From: Lichenicola sp965198575
Lineage (GTDB): Bacteria; Pseudomonadota; Alphaproteobacteria; Acetobacterales; Acetobacteraceae
Direction: 5' to 3'
NCBI RefSeq assembly: GCF_965198575.1
Contig: NZ_OZ240671.1
Span: 3,906,001-3,970,000 of the forward strand
DNA length: 64,000 nucleotides
The notes below the pieces were generated by a model. The model was given only the letters and a program-made list of their open reading frames with translations. It did not search any database and had not been told where the DNA came from. The position numbers and the translations under genes were made by a program. Shown piece after piece: positions 32,072-42,400 of the stretch. Within the stretch, counting starts at the first letter, position 1, and the number at the start of each line of letters is the position of its first letter.

Positions 32072-32881
32072 ATGCTGCTTGTGGTTGATGCCGGCAATAC
32101 CAATATCGTTTTCGCGGTGCATGACGGCGCGTCCTGGCGCGGCATCTGGCGGATCTCGACGGACATCCAGCGGACCTCGGACGAATACGCGGTCTGGCTA
32201 CTGACCCTGCTGGGCCGGAGCGGGCTCAGCGTCGAGCAGATCGATCGCGCGGTCATTGGCACCGTGGTGCCGGCGGCGCTGTATCATCTGCGCCGGTTGA
32301 GCCGGGAATGGCTGCAGACCGAGCCGCTGATCGCAGCACTCGGGCTGGATTGGGGTTTCAAGGTCCACATGGATCAGCCTGGCGAGGTTGGCGTGGATCG
32401 GCTGTTGAACGGACTCGCGGCGCACCGGCTTTATGGCGGCCCCGCGATCATCATCGATTTCGGCACCGCGACCACGTTCGACGTCGTGGATGCCGAGGGC
32501 GGCTATAACGGCGGGGCGATCGCACCGGGAGTGAACCTCTCGATCGAGGCGCTGCACCAGGCAGCGGCCCGCCTGCCACGGATCGCCATCGGGCGGCCCG
32601 GCACGGTGGTCGGACGCGGCACCATCCCGGCCATGCGGTCGGGCATATTCTGGGGCTATATCGGCCTCGTCGAAGGGATCGTCGCCCGGATCAGGGCGGA
32701 AGTCGGCGGACCGATGAAGGTCATCGCCACCGGGGGTCTCGCGCCGCTACTGGCCGAGGGCACCGACATCATCGAACGGATCGATCCGGAGCTCACGCTC
32801 GAGGGTCTCCGGATACTCGCGGGGCGCAATCCCCATCCTCTGCTCAGCAACGACAAGACAAAAGCGATCGAAGGCGACTGA
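32072..32881 (+). CDS. coaX: Type III pantothenate kinase
   Basis: 269 aa of the ASKHA fold. VDAGNTNIVFAVHDG at 5-19 is the phosphate-binding loop, GVDRLLNGLAA near 106 carries the pantothenate-site residues and IIDFGTATTFDVV near 127 holds the catalytic Asp region. It phosphorylates pantothenate, the first step of CoA synthesis, and is not feedback-inhibited like CoaA. Six bases after birA, and its stop overlaps the rnj start (ATGA-like). Confidence 0.95.
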   Translation: MLLVVDAGNTNIVFAVHDGASWRGIWRISTDIQRTSDEYAVWLLTLLGRSGLSVEQIDRAVIGTVVPAALYHLRRLSREWLQTEPLIAALGLDWGFKVHMDQPGEVGVDRLLNGLAAHRLYGGPAIIIDFGTATTFDVVDAEGGYNGGAIAPGVNLSIEALHQAAARLPRIAIGRPGTVVGRGTIPAMRSGIFWGYIGLVEGIVARIRAEVGGPMKVIATGGLAPLLAEGTDIIERIDPELTLEGLRILAGRNPHPLLSNDKTKAIEGD

Positions 32882-34527
32882 TGAATGAATTGAACGGCGA
32901 TCTGGCTTTCCTGCCCCTGGGCGGGACGGGCGAGATCGGCATGAACCTCAACCTCTACCGGTGCGACGGAACCTGGCTCGCGGTCGATTGCGGTATCGGC
33001 TTCGGCGGCAGCGAGACCCCCGAAGCCGAGATCCTGATGCCGGACCCGGTTTTCATCGCCGAGCGGCGCAAGAACCTGATCGGGCTGGTGATCACCCACG
33101 CACACGAGGACCATCTCGGGGCTGTGGCACATCTGTGGCCGCAGCTGCGCTGTCCGGTGTATGCGACGCCGTTCGCCGCCGCCGTGCTCCGTCGCAAGCT
33201 CGGCGAGGCGCAACTGCTCGGGCAGGTGCCTCTGCACGTGATCCCGACCAACGGCAGCTTCACCCTCGGGCCATACGATCTGCAGTTCCTGCAGATGACC
33301 CACTCGGTGCCGGAGGCGCAGGCGCTGGTGCTCCGCACGGCATACGGCACGGTGCTGCATAGTGGCGACTGGAAGCTCGACCCGAACCCGCTGGTCGGAC
33401 CGCCCACCAACCTGGACGCGTTCGCCGAGCTCGGCCGCGAGGGCGTGCTGGCGCTGGTGTGCGACAGCACCAACGCGATGGTCGAGGGCGAGAGCGGTTC
33501 CGAGGCCGATGTCCGCCGCAGCATGGCGACGCTGATCCGCAGCATCAGCGGCCGGGTCGCGGTGACCTGCTTTGCCAGCAACGTGGCCCGCGTCGAGAGC
33601 ATCGCGATGGCGGCGGAGGCGGCCGGGCGTTCCGTGGTCGTGGTCGGGCGCTCGCTGCGCAACCTGGAAGTCGCGGCGCGCGAGTGCGGCTACCTGTCGG
33701 ACGTGCCGGACTTCCTCTCCGAGCAGGACGCCGAGGACATCCCCGACGACAACCTGCTGATGATCGTCACCGGCAGCCAGGGCGAGCCACGCAGCGCGCT
33801 CTCGCGGATCGCCAACGACACCCACCAGAACATCTCGCTCGGCGAGGGCGACACCGTCGTCTATTCGAGCCGGATGATCCCGGGCAACGAGCGCGCGGTG
33901 ATGGCGGTGCAGGACAACCTGGTGAAGCGTGGCGTGCGCGTGCTGACCGACCGCGATCACAGCGTGCACGTGTCGGGTCATGCCGCGCGCGACGAGATCC
34001 GGCGCATCTACGGGCTGGTGAAGCCGCGCTATGCGGTCCCGGTGCATGGCGAGTGGCGGCATTTGTCGGCGCACGCGGAGCTGGCACGGGAGGAGGGCGT
34101 CACCCCGATCCTGCTCGAGGATGGCGACATCCTGAACCTGGCTCCCGGGCGCGTCGAAGTGGTCGATAGTGCGCCGACCGGACGACTGGCACTCGACGGC
34201 AATCGCATCCTGCCGATGAATGGCGGCGTGCTGGCGGCCCGTCGCAAGATGCTGTTCAACGGCATGGTGCTGGCAAGCTTGGTCGTCGATGCAAGCGGCC
34301 GCGTGGTCGGCAAGCCGATGCTGAGTGCCCCCGGCCTGTTCGATGGCGACGACGCGGAATCGATCCGTGTGAACGGCGCCTTCGTGGCGGGGCTGGCGGA
34401 GATCCCGGCGAGTGTTCGCCAGGACGAGGATAATTTCCGTGACGCGGTCAAGACCACGCTGCGACGGGCGCTGGGGCGAAAGCTGCAGAAGCGACCGCTG
34501 GTCGACGTGCATTTGATGCGGGTGTGA
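32881..34527 (+). CDS. rnj: Ribonuclease J
   Basis: 548 aa metallo-beta-lactamase/beta-CASP ribonuclease. Zn ligands are in THAHEDHLGA near 73-82, HSGDWKLD near 160 and CDSTNAM near 193. The beta-CASP part and RMIPGNE motif follow, and the C-terminal domain starts near 450. The enzyme has 5'-3' exonuclease and endonuclease activity in rRNA maturation and mRNA decay. Last gene of the run from nuoA; candidate terminator hairpins follow at 34618 and 34648. Confidence 0.96.
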   Translation: MNELNGDLAFLPLGGTGEIGMNLNLYRCDGTWLAVDCGIGFGGSETPEAEILMPDPVFIAERRKNLIGLVITHAHEDHLGAVAHLWPQLRCPVYATPFAAAVLRRKLGEAQLLGQVPLHVIPTNGSFTLGPYDLQFLQMTHSVPEAQALVLRTAYGTVLHSGDWKLDPNPLVGPPTNLDAFAELGREGVLALVCDSTNAMVEGESGSEADVRRSMATLIRSISGRVAVTCFASNVARVESIAMAAEAAGRSVVVVGRSLRNLEVAARECGYLSDVPDFLSEQDAEDIPDDNLLMIVTGSQGEPRSALSRIANDTHQNISLGEGDTVVYSSRMIPGNERAVMAVQDNLVKRGVRVLTDRDHSVHVSGHAARDEIRRIYGLVKPRYAVPVHGEWRHLSAHAELAREEGVTPILLEDGDILNLAPGRVEVVDSAPTGRLALDGNRILPMNGGVLAARRKMLFNGMVLASLVVDASGRVVGKPMLSAPGLFDGDDAESIRVNGAFVAGLAEIPASVRQDEDNFRDAVKTTLRRALGRKLQKRPLVDVHLMRV

Positions 34528-34617
34528 AACGAACGGCCGCAGGGATAGCCGGACGCTTTGCACTTGCGGTGCATCGCGTTCGGCTTTCCCTTGGCGGTTA
34601 TCGTTTCTGAAGCAGCA

Positions 34618-34634
34618 GATCCGTAATGCGGATC
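34618..34634 (+). repeat. Small inverted repeat after rnj
   Basis: GATCCG (34618-34623) and CGGATC (34629-34634) around a TAATG loop. Weak on its own; it is 14 bases upstream of the stronger hairpin at 34648. Confidence 0.4.
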
Positions 34635-34647
34635 ATTCCGTCATCTC

Positions 34648-34679
34648 CGGCAGGACGCGGATTGCTCCCTGTCCTGCCG
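34648..34679 (+). terminator. Candidate rnj operon terminator
   Basis: Perfect 9-bp inverted repeat CGGCAGGAC (34648-34656) and GTCCTGCCG (34671-34679) with a 14-base loop; GTGTTTTC follows 8 bases later. About 120 bases after the rnj stop. Confidence 0.5.
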
Positions 34680-34801
34680 TGTGACTGGTGTTTTCTCCCT
34701 AAACCTGACCCCAACTGCCGGACCAAGCATCGTGGCGCCTTCTTTATGGCGAGATTTCCACTTTGTCATCACCCGAAATGAAAGAATTTATCCACTGTTA
34801 C

Positions 34802-34848
34802 TTGTGCAGTGCATCATTCGACTTGAGACTACTTTGTGCACTGCACAA
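34802..34848 (+). promoter_or_regulatory. 12-bp perfect inverted repeat upstream of proS
   Basis: TTGTGCAGTGCA (34802-34813) and its exact complement TGCACTGCACAA (34837-34848) are separated by 23 bases, in an AT-rich patch ending 82 bases before the proS start. Each arm is itself near-palindromic (TGCA...TGCA). Candidate paired operator or leader hairpin; the regulator is unknown. Confidence 0.5.
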
Positions 34849-34930
34849 ACACGGCCGGTGGCGGTTTCCACGTCGCGGCGTTTGATCTAGGGTCCGCCAC
34901 CTCTCCTCGACCCGGAAGAACCCGTTCGCG

Positions 34931-36250
34931 ATGCGTCTGTCCCGCAGTTTCCTGCCGACCCTTAAAGAGACGCCGGCCGATGCTCAGATCGTCTCGCACC
35001 GGCTGATGCTGCGGGCCGGGCTCGTGCGCCAGACCGCGTCCGGCATCTATGCCTGGCTGCCGGCGGGCCTGCGGGTGCTGCGCCGGATCAGCCAGATCGT
35101 GCGCGAGGAACAGGATGCGGTCGGCGCCCAGGAGGTGCTGATGCCGACGCTGCAGCCGGCCGAACTGTGGAAGCGCAGCGGCCGCTACGACGCCTATGGT
35201 CCGGAGATGCTGCGTCTGACCGACCGGCACGAGCGCGACCTGCTGTACGGGCCGACCAACGAGGAGATGATCACCGACCTGTTCGGGCAGTCGGTGAGCT
35301 CGTACCGCGCGCTCCCGCAGACGCTGTACCACATCCAGTGGAAATTCCGCGACGAGGTCCGGCCGCGGTTCGGTGTCATGCGCGGCCGTGAATTCCTGAT
35401 GAAGGACGCGTACAGTTTCGACGCTGATTACGCCGGTGCGGTCGCGAGCTATCGTCGCATGATGCTGGCGTATCTGCGCACGTTCCAGCGGCTCGGCGTG
35501 AAGGCGATCCCGATGGTGGCCGACACCGGCCCGATCGGCGGCGAGCTCAGCCACGAATTCATCATCCTGGCGCCCACCGGCGAAAGCGGCGTGTTCTATG
35601 ACGGCGCCCTCGAGGAGCAGGACTGGCTCGGCCAGCCGGTCGACATCGACGACCACGCATCGCTCGAGGCCTTCTTCGAGCGCATGACGTCGTTCTACGC
35701 AGCCACCGACGAGAAGCACGACGAGGCGGCGTGGGCGGGTGTCGATCCGTCGCGGCGGCGGGAAGGGCGGGGCATCGAGGTCGGCCACATCTTCTATTTC
35801 GGCACCAAGTACACCGAGGCGATGGGGGTGTCGGTCAACGGCGCCGACGGCCAGAGCTTCTTCCCTGAGATGGGCAGCTACGGCATCGGCGTGTCGCGGC
35901 TGGTCGGCGCGATCATCGAGGCCAGCCACGACGAGGCCGGCATCATCTGGCCGGACGAGGTGGCGCCGTTCGATGCCGTGATCCTGAACCTGAAGTCCGG
36001 CGATCCCGCCTGCGACGCATTGTGCGAGCGTCTCTACCAGACCGCCCCGGACCGGCTGCTCTACGACGACCGACCCGACCGCGCCGGCGTGAAGTTCGCC
36101 GATGCCGACCTGATGGGCCATCCGTGGCAGCTGGTGGTCGGCCCGCGCGGTGCGGCTGCCGGCGTGGTGGAGCTGAAGCGCCGCGCCACCGGGGAGCGCA
36201 CCGAGCACTCCGTCGAGGACGCGCTGTCCAGGATCGGACTCGGATCCTAG
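34931..36250 (+). CDS. proS: Prolyl-tRNA synthetase, short alphaproteobacterial form
   Basis: 439 aa class II synthetase. Motif 1 region (RQTASGIYAWLPAG near 32-45), motif 2 (FRDEVRPRFGVMRGREFLMKD near 139-159) and motif 3 (GSYGIGVSRL near 318-327) are present, then a short anticodon-binding domain. The approximately 180-residue editing insertion of E. coli ProRS is missing, as usual in alphaproteobacteria; Ala-tRNA-Pro must then be cleared by a separate deacylase, if at all. It is followed by lolC/E with only two spacer bases. Confidence 0.96.
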   Translation: MRLSRSFLPTLKETPADAQIVSHRLMLRAGLVRQTASGIYAWLPAGLRVLRRISQIVREEQDAVGAQEVLMPTLQPAELWKRSGRYDAYGPEMLRLTDRHERDLLYGPTNEEMITDLFGQSVSSYRALPQTLYHIQWKFRDEVRPRFGVMRGREFLMKDAYSFDADYAGAVASYRRMMLAYLRTFQRLGVKAIPMVADTGPIGGELSHEFIILAPTGESGVFYDGALEEQDWLGQPVDIDDHASLEAFFERMTSFYAATDEKHDEAAWAGVDPSRRREGRGIEVGHIFYFGTKYTEAMGVSVNGADGQSFFPEMGSYGIGVSRLVGAIIEASHDEAGIIWPDEVAPFDAVILNLKSGDPACDALCERLYQTAPDRLLYDDRPDRAGVKFADADLMGHPWQLVVGPRGAAAGVVELKRRATGERTEHSVEDALSRIGLGS

Positions 36251-36252
36251 CG

Positions 36253-37500
36253 ATGTTCGGAGCGTTCGAGCGGGCGATTGCAGGGCGGTACCTGCGCGCG
36301 CGGCGTGGCGAGCGCTTCGTGTCGGTGATCGCGATCTTCTCGCTGGTCGGGATCGCGCTCGGCGTCGCCACCCTGATCATCGTCATGTCGGTGATGAACG
36401 GCTTCAAGGCCGACCTGCTCAGCCGGATCCTCGGGCTGAACGGCGATCTCAGCATCTACGGCGCCGGCGCCACCATCGGCGATTACGATGCCATCTCGAA
36501 ACGTGTCAGCCATCTGCCCGAGGTGGTGTCGGCCTCGCCGATCGTCGAAGGCCAGGTGCTGCTGAGTGCGGGCTCGTACAGCGCCGGCGGCTTGGTGCAC
36601 GGCATGCAGCAGTCCGACCTGCGCGCCCTGCACGAAATCAGCGACAATATTCGCGAGGGTTCGCTGGACGCATTCCAGGGCGACGACGCGGTGGTGATCG
36701 GCGCCACGCTCGCCTCCCGCGCCGGGTTGTATGTCGGCGCACGGCTGACGCTGGTCTCACCGAACGGTGCGGCCACCGCTTTCGGCACCATCCCCCGCGT
36801 GCGCGCCTACCGGGTGGTGGCGATCTTCGATGCCGGTGTCAGCGACTATAATGCGAGCTACGTGTTCCTGCCGATGCAGGCCGCACAGGTTTTCTTCCAG
36901 ATCCCGGGTGCCGTTTCGCTGATCCAGGTGATGACGAAAACCCCCGAGGACGTGCAACGGGTCACCCCGCAAATCCGCCAGGCGCTGGCGAGCGACCAGG
37001 TGCGCGTGATGGACTGGACGCAGAGCAACAATGCGTTCTTCGGCGCGGTGCAGGTCGAGCAGAACGTGATGTTCCTGATCCTGACCCTGATCATCCTGGT
37101 CGCCGCGTTCAACGTGATCTCGTCGCTGATCATGATGGTGAAGGACAAGACACGCGACATCGCCGTATTGCGAACGATCGGCGCGTCGCGCGGCGCCATC
37201 ATGCGGATCTTCCTGATGTGCGGCGCGTCGGTGGGCGTCACGGGCACGCTGCTCGGCACGGCGTTCGGCATCGTGTTCTGCCTCAACATCGAGCGCATCC
37301 GGCAGTGGCTGCAATCGATCACCGGCACCAACCTGTTCAACCCGGAGGTCTATTATCTCGAGCACCTGCCGGCACAGCTGCAATGGTCGGAAGTGACCCA
37401 GGTGATCGTGATGGCGCTGGTGCTGTCGTTGCTGGCGACCCTGTATCCGAGCTGGCGTGCCGCACGGACCGATCCGATCGAGGCGTTGCGGCATGAGTGA
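36253..37500 (+). CDS. lolC: Lipoprotein-releasing ABC transporter permease (LolC/LolE family)
   Basis: 415 aa from ATG 36253; the longer upstream frame is a proS shadow. One N-terminal membrane helix (about 20-45), a large periplasmic domain (about 46-265) and three C-terminal helices (about 275-300, 320-345 and 380-405) with the MacB/FtsX-type signature. It frees mature lipoproteins from the inner membrane for LolA. Alphaproteobacteria often have a single LolC/E-type permease that works as a homodimer with LolD, as seems the case here. The stop overlaps the lolD start. Confidence 0.93.
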   Translation: MFGAFERAIAGRYLRARRGERFVSVIAIFSLVGIALGVATLIIVMSVMNGFKADLLSRILGLNGDLSIYGAGATIGDYDAISKRVSHLPEVVSASPIVEGQVLLSAGSYSAGGLVHGMQQSDLRALHEISDNIREGSLDAFQGDDAVVIGATLASRAGLYVGARLTLVSPNGAATAFGTIPRVRAYRVVAIFDAGVSDYNASYVFLPMQAAQVFFQIPGAVSLIQVMTKTPEDVQRVTPQIRQALASDQVRVMDWTQSNNAFFGAVQVEQNVMFLILTLIILVAAFNVISSLIMMVKDKTRDIAVLRTIGASRGAIMRIFLMCGASVGVTGTLLGTAFGIVFCLNIERIRQWLQSITGTNLFNPEVYYLEHLPAQLQWSEVTQVIVMALVLSLLATLYPSWRAARTDPIEALRHE

Positions 37501-38191
37501 CGTGACTACCGGCGCCGTGCCGCTGGAATTGGCGCAGGTCAGCCACGGCTACCGCAGCGGCGAGGAAACGCTGCAGGTGCTGCGCGGTGCCGACCTGACG
37601 CTGCGGCCGGGCGAGATCGTGGCGCTGGTGGCCCCGAGCGGCACCGGCAAGTCGACGCTGCTGCATTTGGCGGGACTGCTGGAGACGCCGCAGGCGGGTT
37701 CAGTGATGGTGGCCGGACGCGATGCCGGGCGGCTATCCGACAAGGAGCGGACCGCCATCCGCCGCAACTCGATCGGCTTCGTGTACCAGTTCCACCATCT
37801 GCTGGCGGAGTTCACTGCCCGCGAGAACGTGGTGCTGCCGCAGATGATCGCCGGCGTCTCGCGTCGTGAGGCCCGGGTCCGGGCGGATGAGCTGCTCGGT
37901 CTGTTCGGGCTGGCGCACCGGCTCGACCATCTGCCGGGCAAGCTGTCCGGCGGCGAGCAGCAGCGCGTGGCGATCGCGCGGGCACTGGCAAACCGCCCAC
38001 GTGTGCTGCTGGCCGACGAGCCGACCGGCAACCTCGATGTCGCGACGTCTGCCACGGTGTTCGCCGAGCTGATGCGGGTCGTGCGCGAACAGGGGCTGGC
38101 GGCGTTGATCGCCACCCACAACGTCGAGCTCGCCGGCCGGATGGACCGGATCGTGACCCTGCGCGAAGGCTTGATCGTCCCGTTCGCCTGA
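37493..38191 (+). CDS. lolD: Lipoprotein-releasing system ATP-binding protein LolD
   Basis: 232 aa from ATG 37493, overlapping the lolC stop by 8 bases. ABC ATPase with Walker A APSGTGKST near 44-52, the LolD-type QFHHLLAEFTARENV near 95-109, signature LSGGEQQRVAIARAL near 145-159 and Walker B VLLADEPTGNLD near 168-179. It powers lipoprotein release together with the upstream permease. Conserved proS-lolC-lolD order. Confidence 0.96.
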   Translation: MSDVTTGAVPLELAQVSHGYRSGEETLQVLRGADLTLRPGEIVALVAPSGTGKSTLLHLAGLLETPQAGSVMVAGRDAGRLSDKERTAIRRNSIGFVYQFHHLLAEFTARENVVLPQMIAGVSRREARVRADELLGLFGLAHRLDHLPGKLSGGEQQRVAIARALANRPRVLLADEPTGNLDVATSATVFAELMRVVREQGLAALIATHNVELAGRMDRIVTLREGLIVPFA

Positions 38192-38252
38192 TCCGGCGAA
38201 CCCGCCCGTCCGTGCCCGGTTGTGGCACGACGGCAGATGGGTGACGGACGAC

Positions 38253-39428
38253 ATGGCAGCCAAGGCGCGCGCGAAGATCGAATTTATGCCGGCGGAAGCG
38301 GAACTTGCGGATGCGTCCGTCGATGCCCGCGAGGCCGCGCGGGCGGCCCACCTGCATTATGTCGACCCGAGCAAACCCGGCTTCTCACGCCAGCCCGGTC
38401 CGGACGGCATGCGGTATTTCGACTTCAAGGGACAGCCCGTCACTGACGAGGCAGTGATCGCACGCCTGAAGAAGCTCGCGATCCCGCCGGCCTACACCGA
38501 TGTGTGGATCTGCCGCGACCCCAAAGGGCACCTGCAGGCGGTCGGCCGGGATGCGCGCGGGCGCAAGCAGTACCGGTACCACCCGGACTGGCGCGCGATC
38601 CGCGACGAGGCGAAATACGGCAAGATGCTGGTGTTCGGGGAGAAGCTGCCGGCGATCCGCGCGCAGGTGCAGAAGGATCTGGGACGTGCCGGGCTGCCCC
38701 GCGCCAAGGTTCTGGCGACCGTCGTAGCGCTGCTGGAAAAGACCATGATGCGCATCGGCAACGACGAGTATGCCCGCACCAACAAGAGCTTCGGCCTGAC
38801 GACCCTGCGAACCCGGCACGCCAAGGTGAAGGGTGCGGGCCTGGTGCTGGATTTCCGCGCCAAGCACGGCATCCAGCAGCACATCGAGCTGAAGGATCGC
38901 CGCCTCGCCAACATCGTCTCCAAGTTGCAGGAGCTGCGCGGGCAGGAGCTGTTCCAGTATCTCGACGAGGATGGCGCTCAGCACGACATCTCCTCGCACG
39001 ACGTGAACGAGTATCTGCACGAGGTAACTGGCGAGGACATCACCGCAAAGGATTTCCGCACCTGGGCCGCGACCAACCTGGCCGCACTCGCGCTGCACGA
39101 GTTCGAGCAGTTCGACAGCCAGGCGAAAGCAAAGAAGAACGTGCTGCGGGCGATCGAGACGGTCGCCAAGATGTTGGGCAACACCCCGACGATCTGCCGC
39201 AAGTGCTACATCCACCCGAAGATCTTCGACGGCTATCTCGACGGCACTCTGGCCGAGGCGCTGAAGCAGCGTGCGGAAGCCGCTCTGTCGGCCGACGCAG
39301 CGACCGCGAACGGCGCCAGGGGCAACACCGACCTGACCGCGGAAGAGGTGGCGGTGATGGCGTTCCTCGGCCGCACCCTCGAGCGGGTGGCCGAACAGGG
39401 CGGGGCCTCGACCGGCTCGCCGGCGTGA
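38253..39428 (+). CDS. Type IB DNA topoisomerase (poxvirus-like)
   Basis: 391 aa from ATG 38253; a TTG at 38220 and a GTG at 38241 are alternatives. Bacterial topoisomerase IB: N-terminal DNA-clamp domain (GMRYFDFKGQPV, IPPAYTDVWICRDPKGHLQA) and catalytic domain with RIGNDEYARTNKSFGLTTLR near 170, KDRRLANIVSKLQ, a candidate catalytic Arg/His region in EDITAKDFRTWAAT and the nucleophile Tyr in CRKCYIHPKIFDGY. It relaxes supercoils without ATP or Mg. It sits between lolD and dnaE, not a standard member of that cluster, but codon style matches neighbours. The last 50 residues are Ala-rich. Confidence 0.92.
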   Translation: MAAKARAKIEFMPAEAELADASVDAREAARAAHLHYVDPSKPGFSRQPGPDGMRYFDFKGQPVTDEAVIARLKKLAIPPAYTDVWICRDPKGHLQAVGRDARGRKQYRYHPDWRAIRDEAKYGKMLVFGEKLPAIRAQVQKDLGRAGLPRAKVLATVVALLEKTMMRIGNDEYARTNKSFGLTTLRTRHAKVKGAGLVLDFRAKHGIQQHIELKDRRLANIVSKLQELRGQELFQYLDEDGAQHDISSHDVNEYLHEVTGEDITAKDFRTWAATNLAALALHEFEQFDSQAKAKKNVLRAIETVAKMLGNTPTICRKCYIHPKIFDGYLDGTLAEALKQRAEAALSADAATANGARGNTDLTAEEVAVMAFLGRTLERVAEQGGASTGSPA

Positions 39429-39460
39429 CGCGACTCGGGCTTCTGCCGTAAACTGGGCGG

Positions 39461-42400
39461 ATGCCGCACGCCGATTTCGTCCATCTTCGCGTCCATTCCG
39501 CCTACTCGCTGAGCCAGGGGGCGATCCAGGTTCCCGAGATCGCCGCACTGGCCAAGGCGGCCGGGATGCCGGCCGTGGCCATCACCGACAGCGGCAACCT
39601 GTTCGGCGCGCTGGAATTCTCACAGTACTGCACGGGGAAGGGCGTGCAGCCGATCATCGGCTGCCAGGTCACGTTGATGGCGAGCCCAGGCTCCCTGGCG
39701 GACGGCCTGCAGATCGGCGCGGCGCTCCCGAACGGACGCGGCGCCGCACCGTCGGAGCCGCTGGTGCTGCTCGCTCAGGACCCGACCGGGCTCGCCAACC
39801 TGCAGCATCTGTCCTCGATCGGCTTCCTGGACAGCGACCCGTCCGACCCGTGCGTGACGATCGAGGTGCTGCGCGCGCACGCCGGGGGTCTGTTCCTGCT
39901 GACCGGCGGCAGTCGCGGGCCGCTGGCTCGGCTGCTCGCGGATGGTCAACAGGATGCGGCGCGCCGCCTGCTCGAGGCGCTTGCGGCGGCGTTCCCGGAC
40001 CGCATCGCCGTCGAGCTGCAGCGACACGGCACGCCGCTCGAGAAGACCATCGAGCCTGGACTGATCGCGCTCGCGGACGAACTCGGCCTGCCGCTGGTGG
40101 CGACCAACGAGGTGTTCTTCCCGAGGCCCGAGATGCACGAGGCGCACGATGCCCTTCTGTGCATCGCACAGGGACGAACCGTGGCGGAGAGGGATCGGTG
40201 GCGGGTGTCGCCGGAGCAGTGGTTCAAGCCACCGGCGATGATGCGCGCGCTGTTCGCGGACCTGCCCGAAGCCTGCGACAACACCCTGGCGATCGCGCAG
40301 CGTTGTGCGGTGATGGCCGAAACGCGCAAGCCGCTGCTGCCGGTGTGCCCGAAGGTTCGCGAGGGCAGCACCGAGGACCAGACGCTGCGCGCTATGGCCG
40401 AGGAGGGCCTGGAACTGCGGCTGCAGAAACTGGCGGCGGATCTCGAAACCTGCACCCGCTACAGGGAACGGCTGGCGTTCGAGCTCGACGTGATCGCGAA
40501 GATGGGGTTTCCCGGCTATTTCATGATCGTCGCCGACTTCATCCAGTGGGCGAAGGCACAGGGCATTCCGGTGGGGCCCGGACGCGGGTCCGGTGCCGGC
40601 TCGCTGGCGGCGTGGGCTCTGACCATCACCGACATCGACCCGTTGCCGTTCAACCTGCTGTTCGAGCGATTCCTCAATCCCGAGCGCGTGTCGATGCCGG
40701 ATTTCGACATCGATTTCTGCCAGGACCGGCGCGACGAGGTGATCGCCTATGTGCGCCGCGAATATGGCAGCGACCGGGTGGCGCAGATCATCACCTTCGG
40801 CAAGCTGCAGGCGCGTGCGGCGGTGCGCGATGTCGGCCGCGTGCTCGGGCTGCCGTACGGCATGGTCAACAAGGTCTGTGAGCTGATCCCGAACAATCCG
40901 GCCAAGCCGGTGACGCTGAAGCAGGCGATCGACGGCGAGACCAGGCTGCAGGACATGCGCCGGAACGACGAAGGCCTCCGCCGGCTGATGGAAATCGCGT
41001 TGCAGCTGGAGGGTTTGTATCGCCACGCCAGCACGCACGCCGCCGGCGTGGTGATCGGCGATCGTCCGCTGGTCGAGCTGGTGCCGCTGTATCGCGATCC
41101 GAAGAGCGACATGCTGGTCAGCCAGTACAACATGAAGTTCGTCGAGCAGGCCGGGCTGGTGAAGTTCGATTTCCTCGGCCTGACGACACTGACGATCCTG
41201 CAGCGCGGCGTGCAGATGCTGGAAAAGCTGGGCCACACGGTCGATCTTTCGGTGCTGCCGCTGGACGATGCGGCGACCTACACGATGCTGGCGCGCGGCG
41301 ACACCGCGGGCGTGTTCCAGTTCGAAGGGGCCGGCATGCGCGACGTGCTGCGGCAGATGCGGCCGACCCGGATCGAGGACCTGATCGCCGCGGTGGCGCT
41401 GTATCGGCCGGGCCCGATGGCCAACATCCCCGACTACTGCAAGAGGAAACACGGCGAGCCGTGGCAGGCGCCGCACGAGGAGATCCGCGACATCCTCGGC
41501 GAGACCTACGGCATCATGGTCTATCAGGAACAGGTCATGCAGATCGCCCAGAAGATGGCGGGCTACAGCCTGGGCGCCGCCGACCTGCTGCGCCGCGCGA
41601 TGGGCAAGAAGATCCGCTCCGAGATGGACACGCAGCGGGCGATCTTCACCGAGGGTGCGGTGGGACGCGGCATCGATCGCGACAAGGCGGTCGAGGTGTT
41701 CGACCTGATGGCAAAATTTGCCGACTATGGCTTCAACAAGTCGCACGCGGCGGCGTATGCGCTGGTGTCGTACCAGACCGCGTGGATGAAGGCCAACCAT
41801 CCGGTGGCATTCCTGGCCGCGTGCATGTCGCTGGCACGGGAAAAGACCGACAAGCTCGCCGCCTTGCGCCAGGAAGCCGAGCGGCTCGGCGTGCGGGTGC
41901 TGCCGCCCGACATCAACCGGTCGGGTGCGGATTTCACCGTCGAGGTCGCAGCCGACGGCACCCAGTCGATCCGCTATGCGCTGGCGGCGGTGAAGCGGGT
42001 CGGATTTGCCGCGATGCAGGCGCTGGAGGTGGCGCGTGGCGATCGGCCATTCGCCGACCTGGCGGATATGGCGCAGCGGGTCGATCCGAAGCAGCTCAAC
42101 AAGATGCAGATCGAGAACCTGGCCAAGGCGGGCGCCTTCGACAGCCTGGACGGCAACCGCAAGCGCGTGTTCGACGCCGCCGAGATGATCCTCCGGCGGG
42201 CGCAGGCGCAGGCGGAGGAGGCGTCCAGTGGCCAGATCGGTCTCTTCGGCGGCACCACCCGACGCGAGCCGTTGCGCGTCGTCGACGGCCCCGACTGGCC
42301 GGGCATCGAGCGGCTGGGGCTCGAGGCGGAGGCGATCGGCTTCCACCTGACGGCGCATCCGCTGGACGGATATGCGTCGTTGCTGCGGCGGCTGGGTGCC

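Larger units (their letters stand above)
34528..34930. other. 403-base intergenic region, rnj / proS
   Basis: Contains three inverted repeats: 34618-34634, 34648-34679 and 34802-34848. The stretch 34735-34850 is clearly AT-richer than the rest of the window. No open frame here carries a recognisable protein; the only frame (34681-34890) lacks a ribosome-binding site and family similarity. It likely holds the rnj terminator and the proS promoter. Confidence 0.6.

Noticed and set aside
34681..34890. Small plus-strand open frame (69 codons) in the rnj-proS spacer
   Set aside because: No Shine-Dalgarno, no similarity, and it overlaps the 12-bp inverted repeat that looks regulatory.
38253..39428. 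Topoisomerase IB considered as a viral acquisition
   Set aside because: The poxvirus-like type is widespread in bacterial chromosomes, and base composition and codon style match the neighbours; no mobile genes flank it.
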